This document shows, one piece after another, positions 1-5,200 of a stretch of 7,872 nt of DNA. Every line of letters begins with the position of its first letter. Position 1 is the first letter of the stretch. The DNA comes from Fen-1467 sp035519475 (GTDB taxonomy: Bacteria; Verrucomicrobiota; Verrucomicrobiia; Opitutales; Opitutaceae), in the NCBI GenBank assembly GCA_035519475.1, contig DATIWI010000199.1, forward strand, positions 1 to 7,872, written 5' to 3'. A model generated the notes under the pieces. The model saw nothing but the letters and a program-made list of their open reading frames with translations. It was not told where the DNA came from and did not search any database. A program made the position numbers and the translations under genes.

Positions 1-637
1 TCAGCGCGATGATTTGCAGCGGCGACCCCTTCGCGGTGGCCGTGTGGTTGCGATATTGGCCGTCGGGCAGGGCCTTCGGCACAATCGTGATATGGTCAGC
101 CGCGTTGTCGGGCCCGGTCCAGGTCACCGCGAAAGACGCGCCAGCGGTCACCTGCTCGGGTGCCGCCAGCGTGACCTTGGCGGGGTCGACCGAAATCGGT
201 GCCCGGCCGAGAACGGTGTGGGACCGGGCGGTGACGTAACGCACCTCGAACGCCCCGGCGTCCATGGGGGCCAGCAGGGCCAGGGGGCTGCCGTGGCGGG
301 TTTCGGTGCGATTTTCGTAGTGCGCCGGCGGCGCATCGGCGCGCACGATCGTGATGAAATCGCCAGGATTGTCCGGGCCGATCCACGCGACATTGAAGGC
401 GGCGCCGGCGGTGACGCGTTCGGGGATCTGCACCGTCGTGGGAGTGAGCGATTCCGGCGACAGCGCCGCGGAGGGCGGTGACGCCGAACTGAGGACACCC
501 GCGGGCGCCGCCTTCGGAGCTTCCCCGGCCACGATCGCGGTGCGCTGGCCGCGGCAGCGCACCAGGAGGACGGCGAGGAGTGCGAGCAGGAGGAGGACGA
601 CGAGAATCAGCACGAGACGGCGCGAGTGCTTGTTCAT
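1..637 (-). CDS. Membrane-anchored protein with tandem Ig-like repeats, C-terminus beyond window
   Basis: Reading leftward from the ATG at 637-635 there is an uninterrupted frame of 212 codons that leaves the window. The N-terminus is basic (MNKHSRR) and is followed by about 20 hydrophobic residues (roughly 8-27, rich in L and V) and then RCRG, which fits a signal anchor. C28 is preceded by R, so this is not a good lipobox. A Pro/Ala/Ser-rich linker covers residues 38-66. Two repeats follow with a period of 88 residues: PERVTAGAAFNVAWIGPDN starts at 72 and PEQVTAGASFAVTWTGPDN at 160. Each continues with an ITIV segment, a Y.N.T segment and a GSPL segment. From memory, such repeats occur in bacterial proteins carrying von Willebrand A domains, so the missing part may contain one; this is inference. 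No clear ribosome binding site precedes the start. The gene lies 151 bp downstream of lgt in the same orientation. Function unknown. Confidence 0.8.
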   Translation of the reverse strand, partial: MNKHSRRLVLILVVLLLLALLAVLLVRCRGQRTAIVAGEAPKAAPAGVLSSASPPSAALSPESLTPTTVQIPERVTAGAAFNVAWIGPDNPGDFITIVRADAPPAHYENRTETRHGSPLALLAPMDAGAFEVRYVTARSHTVLGRAPISVDPAKVTLAAPEQVTAGASFAVTWTGPDNAADHITIVPKALPDGQYRNHTATAKGSPLQIIAL

Positions 638-788
638 GATGGAAGGCAGACCCGGGCGGCGGCCGGCGGCCGCTCGCTCCGCGGGGCGATTGGGGTTTGG
701 CAAGGGGTAAGCAGGAAGCGGATGTCGGCCGAGGCCGGCTTGGAGAATCTGGCGCGACGCTGGCGCAGGGCAGGCGACGCCGCGCGAT
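638..788. other. Intergenic region between lgt and the Ig-repeat gene
   Basis: This 151-bp GC-rich gap lies between two genes that both read leftward. I see no open frame with coding character, no hairpin followed by a T-run and no recognisable -35/-10 pair, so it does not show whether the downstream gene has its own promoter or is read through from lgt. Confidence 0.5.
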
Positions 789-1637
789 TCAGGGCGGGCC
801 CACCGGAGGGGGCCCGTGACGGTGGCGCCAACTCCGGGCGATCAGGGCGGCTCCGGCAATCGCGACGATGATCGAATAGAAGGTGCCGCGACTGAGGCCG
901 AGGATGAGCGGCGCGTCGGGTTCGCGGAAGAGTTCGCCCACGCAGCGCAAGCCGGCATAAGCCACGAGGAACTCGCCGCTGAGGCGGCCCGGCTGGGTCG
1001 GCACGACGTCGCTCTTCCAGAAACGCCATTGCACCAGGGCGAGCAGCACGACTCCCTCCAGGGCCGCCTCGTAGAGCTGCGACGGGTGTCGTGGGGCGAT
1101 GAGCGCCACGGGGGTGCCCTCGAGCGCGCTCTTCGGGAAGATGACGGCCCACGAGACGGTGGTGATCTTGCCCCAGAGTTCGCCGTTCACGAAGTTGGCG
1201 AGGCGGCCGAGCAGCAATCCAACGGGCACGGTGCTCACGAGAATGTCGCCGAGGTGCAGGAACGGCAGGCCGGTGCGGCGGGCGAACCACCAGATGGCCA
1301 GGACCACGCCGATGAAGCCGCCATGGCTGGCCATGCCTCCTTCCCAGACCCGCAGCAGGACGAGAGGATGGGAGCGCAACAGCTCGAAATCGTAGAGCAG
1401 AAAGTAGCCGAGCCGCCCGCCCACGAGCACGCCCACCACCAGGGCGACGATGAAATCGGGCACCTGCTCGGCCGCCAGCGCCGAACGGCCCGCGCGCCGG
1501 TAGCGCATCATCAGCCAGCCCCCCGCGAGAAAGCCCAGCACGTAGGCCAGCCCATACCAGCGGATGCCGAAGTTCTCTCCGAAGCGGATGACGAACGGGC
1601 TTAGATTATGGACCCAGTAGGCGAGCGGTGGCGTCAT
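789..1637 (-). CDS. lgt: Prolipoprotein diacylglyceryl transferase (Lgt)
   Basis: Lgt moves the diacylglyceryl group of phosphatidylglycerol onto the lipobox cysteine of prolipoproteins. It is an inner-membrane enzyme and performs the first step of lipoprotein maturation. The 282-residue product has the family's usual length and several hydrophobic segments. Conserved blocks appear in order: IRWYGL (25-30), MASHGGFIG with H105 in the position of the essential E. coli histidine, the Lgt signature GRLANFVNGELWG (144-156, with R145, N148, N151 and E153), HPSQLYE (184-190), and a C-terminal block with R231, E235 and REPD (238-241). The C-terminus is Pro/Gly-rich. The ATG at 1637-1635 lies 8 bp after the stop of the upstream CNNM-CBS gene in the same orientation, which implies one transcript and possibly coupled translation. 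No strong Shine-Dalgarno sequence is visible. The identification is secure. Confidence 0.97.
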   Translation of the reverse strand: MTPPLAYWVHNLSPFVIRFGENFGIRWYGLAYVLGFLAGGWLMMRYRRAGRSALAAEQVPDFIVALVVGVLVGGRLGYFLLYDFELLRSHPLVLLRVWEGGMASHGGFIGVVLAIWWFARRTGLPFLHLGDILVSTVPVGLLLGRLANFVNGELWGKITTVSWAVIFPKSALEGTPVALIAPRHPSQLYEAALEGVVLLALVQWRFWKSDVVPTQPGRLSGEFLVAYAGLRCVGELFREPDAPLILGLSRGTFYSIIVAIAGAALIARSWRHRHGPPPVGPP

Positions 1638-1645
1638 GGCAGGCG

Positions 1646-2698
1646 TCAGGGGCGTGGTTCGCCCGGGCGGCGGATGCGGCTCTGCTTCTGCAGCTTGGCG
1701 CGGGCCAGTTCGCGCATGTCCACCGCCACGTCATCCTTCTCGAATATCTCCCGACCGAGGATGTGCTCCATCACGTCCTCCATGGTCACGACGCCCGCCG
1801 TCGAGCCGAATTCGTCCACGGCGACGAGCAGCTGTTGGTGCGTCTTGAGGAACAACTGAAGGGCGTTTCCGACGGTCACCGTCTCGGGGATGAAATTGAT
1901 CTCCTGCATGAGATTGCCGACGGTCTCGAGATCCTGGTCGTTGGCCTTGGCCTTGAGCAGGTCGCGGCGCCGTACCAACCCGACGACGTCGTCGAGATTC
2001 TTCTGGCAGACGGGAATGCGGGCAAACGGGATATTGGGATATTCGCGGAAAACCTCACCGACCGTCGCGGTCTTGCGGAGCGTGGTGACGACCGTGCGCG
2101 GCGTCATGATTTCGCTGACCCGCACGTCATCGAGCGAGAGGGCGTTGGCGATAATGTTCGATTCGCTCGGGGAGAGCGTGCCTTCCTTCGCGCCCTTCTC
2201 GGCGAGGAGGATGATCTCGCGGTCGGAGGCCTGGGCCGGCGGGCGCGTCCGGATGAAGAAGCGAACCACGACGCTGCAGACGTAGAGAATCGGGGCCAGC
2301 GCGCGCCGGATCCACCAGAGCGGGTAGACCACATGGGGCTGCAGGGACTCGCGGTAGGCGACGCCGATGTTCTTGGGCAGCACCTCCGAAAACACCAGGA
2401 TGGTGAACGTCATGGTGCCCGAGGCGATCCCGAGCAGGGCCTCGCCGTAGAGGTGCGTGACCATGCCGCCGACGATCATCGAACCGAGGGTGGTGGCGAT
2501 GGTGTTCAGCGTCAGGATGGCAGAAATGGTGTCCTCCAGGCTGAGCTTGAGGGTCTCGAGGAGCTGGCCGCGGCGCGGCCGGCGCCGCTTGAGCGCCTCG
2601 ATTTCGGCGATGGTCGTGCTCAGGATCAGCGCCTCCGTGAGCGAGCAGGCAAAAGAAACGCCCAGCGTGAAGACGATGGCGACGACGAGCCACAGCAT
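1646..2698 (-). CDS. CNNM/DUF21 membrane protein with CBS pair (HlyC/CorC-like)
   Basis: The 350-residue product has the layout of the CNNM/DUF21 family, whose members are linked to magnesium and other divalent cation transport or efflux. The N-terminal hydrophobic domain (about 1-150) holds SLTEA (19-23), several membrane segments and the family motif SEVLPKNIG (104-112). The stretch EIILLAEKGAKEGTLSPSE (161-179) leads into the cytoplasmic part. A CBS pair follows: the first starts at EIMTPR (196-201), and the second ends with DEFGSTAGVVTMEDVMEHILG (295-315). The chain then ends in a short basic tail (about 321-350), so the CorC_HlyC/transporter-associated domain found in longer relatives is absent. 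An in-frame TAG (minus strand, 2713-2711) just upstream fixes the ATG at 2698. It is the first gene of a likely operon with lgt. The old 'hemolysin' label would be misleading; the substrate is unknown. Confidence 0.92.
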   Translation of the reverse strand: MLWLVVAIVFTLGVSFACSLTEALILSTTIAEIEALKRRRPRRGQLLETLKLSLEDTISAILTLNTIATTLGSMIVGGMVTHLYGEALLGIASGTMTFTILVFSEVLPKNIGVAYRESLQPHVVYPLWWIRRALAPILYVCSVVVRFFIRTRPPAQASDREIILLAEKGAKEGTLSPSESNIIANALSLDDVRVSEIMTPRTVVTTLRKTATVGEVFREYPNIPFARIPVCQKNLDDVVGLVRRRDLLKAKANDQDLETVGNLMQEINFIPETVTVGNALQLFLKTHQQLLVAVDEFGSTAGVVTMEDVMEHILGREIFEKDDVAVDMRELARAKLQKQSRIRRPGEPRP

Positions 2699-2825
2699 GC
2701 AGGCTACTGTCTAGCGCTCGTAGTTCATTTTCGAATCAATTCTTGCAGCGGTTCTTCCGGGTCCTGCCCGCCGGGCGCGAGAACAGCCTTGCGCATCCCC
2801 CGGGGCGGGCGGTTAGGGTCTGGGG
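2699..2825. promoter_or_regulatory. Divergent intergenic region between the CNNM-CBS gene and gcvT
   Basis: These 127 bp separate two genes transcribed away from each other, so they must hold the start signals of the CNNM-lgt operon and of gcvT unless gcvT has a distant promoter. The half next to the CNNM gene is more AT-rich (about 2723-2742), which would suit a leftward promoter. I cannot point to a convincing -35/-10 pair on either strand. The region is short for a glycine riboswitch and I do not recognise its conserved core. Confidence 0.45.
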
Positions 2826-3923
2826 ATGGGCAACCTCAAGCACACGACGCTCCGCGACTTTCACGTCGCCCACGGCGCGCGCCTGGTGGATTTCGCCGGC
2901 TGGGAGATGCCGGTGCAATACCGCAGCATCCTCGAGGAGCACAAGGCCGTGCGGCGCGCCGCGGGCCTGTTCGATGTGAGCCACATGGGCGAGGTCGACG
3001 TGCTCGGCGCCGGCGCCGCCGCCTTCCTCAATCACGTCGTGACCAACGACGTCGACCGGCTGTTTCCCGGCCGCGTGCTGTACTCGCCGATGTGCTACCC
3101 GCACGGCGGGGTGGTGGACGACCTCCTGATCTACATGCGCGCCCCGGAGGTTTACTTCCTCTGCATCAACGCGGGCAACATCGACCAGGACCTCGCGTGG
3201 CTGCGCGAACAGGCGGCGGCCTTCGCCGTAACGGTGACCGATCGGTCTGCCGACTACGCGTTGCTGGCCGTGCAGGGTCCCCGGGCGGCCGCGATCGTGC
3301 AATCGCTCACCGACGCCAAACTTGAGCTGGTCAAGTATTACCATTTCACCGAGGGCGAAGTCGCCGGCGTGCGCTGCCTGCTCAGCCGCACGGGCTACAC
3401 GGGCGAAGACGGCTTTGAGCTCTACCACGCCGCGGGTGAGGCGCCCCGCCTGGCCGAGGCCCTGCTGGCGGCGGGCGCGCCGCACGGGCTGGAACTCGCC
3501 GGCCTGGGCGCGCGCGACAGCCTGCGCCTCGAGGCCGGCTATCCGCTCTACGGGCATGAGATCACGGCCGAGGTGTCGCCGATTGCGGCCGGGTTGGGCT
3601 GGACGGTGAAATTCGACAAGCACGGCGATTTCATCGGCCGCGCGGCCCTGGCCGCGGAGAAGAGCGGGGGATCGGCGAGGAAGATCGTCTTCTTCAAGAC
3701 GGGCGACCGCCGGATCGTGCGCGCGGGCGCTGCCGTGCTGGGACCCGCAGGGGAGGTGGGCACGGTGGTGTCCGGCACGCTTTCGCCCGTCTTGAACGAG
3801 GCGATCGGGTCGGCGCTGGTGGCCACCGGGGCCGCCGCCCTGCCGCTCGCGGTCGAGATCCGCGGCGCGAGCATCAACCTGCAGCTCGTCAAGCCCCCGT
3901 TCGTTTCGTTGAAGAAACTGTAG
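2826..3923 (+). CDS. gcvT: Aminomethyltransferase, glycine cleavage system T protein
   Basis: GcvT takes the aminomethyl group carried on the lipoyl arm of GcvH, releases ammonia and passes the one-carbon unit to tetrahydrofolate to give 5,10-methylene-THF. The 365-residue length matches E. coli GcvT (about 364). Visible family blocks are GARLVDFAGWEMPVQY (17-32), GLFDVSHMGEVD (47-58), GRVLYSPM followed by GGVVDDLLIY (94-103) with the conserved Asp pair of the folate site, RTGYTGEDGFE (188-198), GLGARDSLRLEAG (226-238) and SGTLSP (316-321). An in-frame TAG at 2814-2816 leaves the ATG at 2826 as the only normal start. The C-terminal KPPFV matches the family's end, so the protein is not shortened even though its TAG stop lies in a REP unit. 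gcvH follows after 67 bp on the same strand. Confidence 0.97.
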   Translation: MGNLKHTTLRDFHVAHGARLVDFAGWEMPVQYRSILEEHKAVRRAAGLFDVSHMGEVDVLGAGAAAFLNHVVTNDVDRLFPGRVLYSPMCYPHGGVVDDLLIYMRAPEVYFLCINAGNIDQDLAWLREQAAAFAVTVTDRSADYALLAVQGPRAAAIVQSLTDAKLELVKYYHFTEGEVAGVRCLLSRTGYTGEDGFELYHAAGEAPRLAEALLAAGAPHGLELAGLGARDSLRLEAGYPLYGHEITAEVSPIAAGLGWTVKFDKHGDFIGRAALAAEKSGGSARKIVFFKTGDRRIVRAGAAVLGPAGEVGTVVSGTLSPVLNEAIGSALVATGAAALPLAVEIRGASINLQLVKPPFVSLKKL

Positions 3924-3980
3924 GAGCGTGCTTGCACGCGAAACGCCGCGTGTTCAAATCGCCTGCAAGCAGGCTCCTAC
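3920..3980. repeat. REPIN: two inverted REP-type palindromes between gcvT and gcvH
   Basis: Two 21-bp units face each other. The left unit is 3920-3940 and begins GTAGGAGC; the right unit is 3960-3980 and ends GCTCCTAC. When the right unit is reverse-complemented, the two match at 19 of 21 positions. Each unit holds its own perfect 6-bp hairpin: GCGTGC-TT-GCACGC (3926-3939) and GCCTGC-AA-GCAGGC (3961-3974). The two mismatches are compensatory, so both hairpins are kept. A 19-bp spacer separates them. This is the structure of a REP doublet; the 5' GTAG tetranucleotide is the mark of REPs mobilised by RAYT (Y1 tyrosine) transposases, and the sequence resembles the well-known Pseudomonas type. 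The left GTAG supplies the last base of gcvT's final codon and its TAG stop. No RAYT gene is in the window. Confidence 0.85.
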
Positions 3981-3990
3981 CCATTTTCCG

Positions 3991-4374
3991 ATGAGCAATG
4001 TTCCATCCGACCGGAAGTACACCAAATCGCACGAGTGGCTCAAACTGGAGGCCGACGGCACCGCGACGGTCGGCATCACCGACTACGCCCAAAACAGCCT
4101 GGGGGACATCACGTTCGTCCAACTCCCGAAGACTGGCGCCGTGCTCAAGGCCGGCGAGGTCTTTGGCGTGGTCGAATCCGTCAAGGCCGCCTCCGATCTC
4201 TACCTGCCGGTGGGCGGCACGGTCCTGGCGGTCAACGCTGAGCTTGACCGCGCCCCGGAGACGGTCAACCGGTCGCCGTTTGACGACGGGTGGCTGGCCA
4301 AGATCAAGGTCGCCAATCCCGCCGAGGCCGGCGCGCTGCTGTCGGCGGGAGACTACGCGAGGTTGACCGGGTGA
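3991..4374 (+). CDS. gcvH: Glycine cleavage system H protein (lipoyl carrier)
   Basis: GcvH is the small carrier that shuttles the aminomethyl intermediate from the P protein to GcvT on a lipoylated lysine. The 127-residue product matches the E. coli length (129) and aligns from its first residues (MSNVPSDRKYTKSHEW; E. coli also starts MSNVP). The lipoylation motif ESVKAASD is intact with K65 (codon 4183-4185), preceded by GDITFVQLP (38-46) and followed by PETVNRSPFDDGW. The frame stays open upstream to a GTG at 3928, but that part lies in the REP doublet and has no counterpart in the family, so the ATG at 3991 is chosen. It is 10 bp after the right REP unit and no Shine-Dalgarno sequence is seen. 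It is probably co-transcribed with gcvT. gcvP does not follow. Confidence 0.97.
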   Translation: MSNVPSDRKYTKSHEWLKLEADGTATVGITDYAQNSLGDITFVQLPKTGAVLKAGEVFGVVESVKAASDLYLPVGGTVLAVNAELDRAPETVNRSPFDDGWLAKIKVANPAEAGALLSAGDYARLTG

Positions 4375-4429
4375 GTCGCCAGCGTTACTCGCGCCGCGCG
4401 GGAAGTTGCCGGCGCGCCGCCATTCTTCC

Positions 4430-4726
4430 ATGAAGATCCTCGCTCTCGAAAAGGAAGTGTCCGGGGTCACTGCCGGCGCCTTCAAGCCGCATCTGCAGGC
4501 GGAAGCGGCCCGGGTGTGGGAGCTGCAGCAGGCGGGCGTCCTGCGGGAGATCTATTTCCGTCAGGATCGGCGGGAGGCGGTGCTGGTCCTGGAGTGCGCC
4601 GATGCGGAGGAGGCGCGGCGCGTGCTGGGCACGCTTCCGCTGGTGCGTGCCGCTCTGATTGCGTTCGAAGTGATTCCCCTGGTGCCGTATCCCGGCCTCG
4701 CGCGGCTGTTTGCCGGCGCGAAGTGA
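4430..4726 (+). CDS. Small muconolactone isomerase-like protein (ferredoxin-like fold)
   Basis: This 98-residue protein (MKILALEKE...) resembles small single-domain proteins often labelled muconolactone delta-isomerase family or YciI-like. They have a dimeric alpha+beta ferredoxin-like fold. Residues consistent with this are an opening beta strand, a long helix (about 15-35) with EAARVWELQQAGVLRE, the strand IYFRQDRREAVLVLE (41-55), a second helix with DAEEARRVLGTLP (58-70), and FEVIPLVPYPGLARLF (79-94). No aromatic-degradation genes are nearby, so a catabolic role is not supported and the true function is unknown. The ATG at 4430 is preferred over one at 4406, which would add only MPARRHSS. 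It lies 55 bp after gcvH on the same strand without a clear ribosome binding site. Confidence 0.75.
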   Translation: MKILALEKEVSGVTAGAFKPHLQAEAARVWELQQAGVLREIYFRQDRREAVLVLECADAEEARRVLGTLPLVRAALIAFEVIPLVPYPGLARLFAGAK

Positions 4727-4898
4727 TTGCGGAACGGGGCAAGGTGTCTGCCGAAAAACCGGCTGTCAGCTTGGCGCCTGCCGAGTCGTCGCGGGTGTTG
4801 TAGGGCATTGAATGGCATCGGCCCGCCCCAAACAGCGACGTACAAGGTAGTCTCCCAGCTACTAACCCCAACGGGGAGATCAGCGAAGCTGTCCCCTC

Positions 4899-4934
4899 CC
4901 CAATCCCTGGTGAAGGCCCAATCTTTGGTGTAGA
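4899..4934. repeat. Imperfect 18-bp tandem duplication
   Basis: Two adjacent 18-bp copies, CCCAATCCCTGGTGAAGG (4899-4916) and CCCAATCTTTGGTGTAGA (4917-4934), agree at 14 of 18 positions. No third copy is seen on either side. Function unknown; it may be replication slippage. Confidence 0.6.
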
Positions 4935-4942
4935 CCCCTTAA

Positions 4943-4965
4943 CCTCCGCTGCACTGCAGCGAAGG
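4943..4965 (-). terminator. Hairpin just after tRNA-Cys, possible terminator or 3' processing stem
   Basis: In the leftward transcript the arms CCUUCGCUGC and GCAGCGGAGG form a 10-bp stem with one G-U pair and a 3-nt loop, starting 1 nt after the encoded CCA of tRNA-Cys. In the rightward transcript the same position is a C-A mismatch, so the structure favours the tRNA strand. No U-run follows (the next bases are TTAAGGGG), so it is not a classic intrinsic terminator. Confidence 0.5.
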
Positions 4966-4966
4966 C

Positions 4967-5041
4967 TGGAGGCGCGGGCCGGAATCGAACCGGCGCATAG
5001 GGCTTTTGCAGAGCCCGGCCTTACCACTTGGCTACCGCGCC
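4967..5041 (-). tRNA. tRNA-Cys (anticodon GCA)
   Basis: The reverse complement folds as a full cloverleaf: acceptor stem GGCGCGG/CCGCGCC, D stem GCC/GGC with the loop AAGTGGTAA, anticodon stem GGGCT/AGCCC with the loop CTGCAAA, and T stem GCCGG/CCGGC with the loop TTCGATT. The anticodon GCA is read from 5009-5007 and decodes cysteine codons UGC and UGU. The discriminator base is U73 (4970), as expected for tRNA-Cys, and CCA is encoded (4969-4967). It lies downstream of, and in the same orientation as, the TonB receptor gene, but a terminator between them suggests separate transcription. Confidence 0.96.
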
Positions 5042-5057
5042 CGAAACGCAGAGCGTG

Positions 5058-5090
5058 CACGTTGCGCGAATTGGCGCGGCCGCGCAAGTG
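5058..5090. repeat. Inverted repeat upstream of tRNA-Cys
   Basis: TTGCGCG (5062-5068) is the reverse complement of CGCGCAA (5081-5087). The arms extend with CAC (5058-5060) against GTG (5088-5090) across one unpaired G at 5061. The 12-bp palindrome GCGCGGCCGCGC (5074-5085) overlaps the right arm. The element lies about 17-49 bp upstream of the tRNA 5' end, where its promoter should be. In GC-rich DNA part of this could be chance. Confidence 0.5.
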
Positions 5091-5133
5091 TGGAAATCTT
5101 CCTCCGGGCGGGAGCGACGCCCTTCCGGCCGCC

Positions 5134-5168
5134 AAAATGACGCCGGCCGGCGCTGAGGCCGGCCGGCG
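5134..5168 (-). terminator. Intrinsic terminator of the TonB receptor gene
   Basis: An 11-bp perfect stem, CGCCGGCCGGC (5141-5151) against GCCGGCCGGCG (5158-5168), with a 6-nt loop, is followed in the leftward transcript by UCAUUUU (5140-5134). It begins 32 bp after the receptor's stop codon. This is the expected form of a Rho-independent terminator and would insulate tRNA-Cys from the receptor transcript. Confidence 0.75.
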
Positions 5169-5200
5169 GATGATACCTAACCGACAGTAACCCCAACCGT

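Larger units (their letters stand above)
4727..4966. other. Non-coding region rich in inverted repeats, 3' of tRNA-Cys
   Basis: No credible gene lies in these 240 bp between the convergent isomerase-like gene and tRNA-Cys. It holds a bulged inverted repeat with arms 4873-4884 and 4888-4896 (GGGGA, bulge GAT, CAGC, loop GAA, GCTG, TCCCC), a smaller GTAG/CTAC pair at 4847-4862, an imperfect tandem repeat at 4899-4934 and a strong hairpin at 4943-4965. It would be transcribed only as readthrough from either side or as an unrecognised RNA. Confidence 0.5.

Noticed and set aside
795..816. CGGGCCC/GGGCCCG inverted repeat at the 3' end of lgt
   Set aside because: It lies in the coding sequence for the Pro/Gly-rich tail, has no T-run, and 7-bp GC palindromes are common by chance at this composition.
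2699..2825. Glycine riboswitch upstream of gcvT
   Set aside because: It would be expected by context in some bacteria, but the region is too short for a tandem riboswitch and I do not see the conserved core.
1628..3325. Long plus-strand open frame (565 codons) opposite the CNNM-CBS gene and into gcvT
   Set aside because: It is antisense to one well-identified gene and out of frame with another. Its product is rich in R, G, D and H with no family resemblance, as expected for a shadow frame in GC-rich DNA.
2736..3623. 295-codon minus-strand open frame opposite gcvT
   Set aside because: It is a shadow of gcvT codon bias; the gcvT motifs settle the coding strand.
3928..3990. Possible GTG start giving gcvH 21 extra N-terminal residues
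   Set aside because: The extension is translated REP sequence and has no match to the GcvH family, whereas ATG 3991 gives an N-terminus almost identical to E. coli GcvH.
4727..5041. Integration site or genomic island at tRNA-Cys
   Set aside because: No integrase gene and no repeated copy of the tRNA 3' end is visible in the window.
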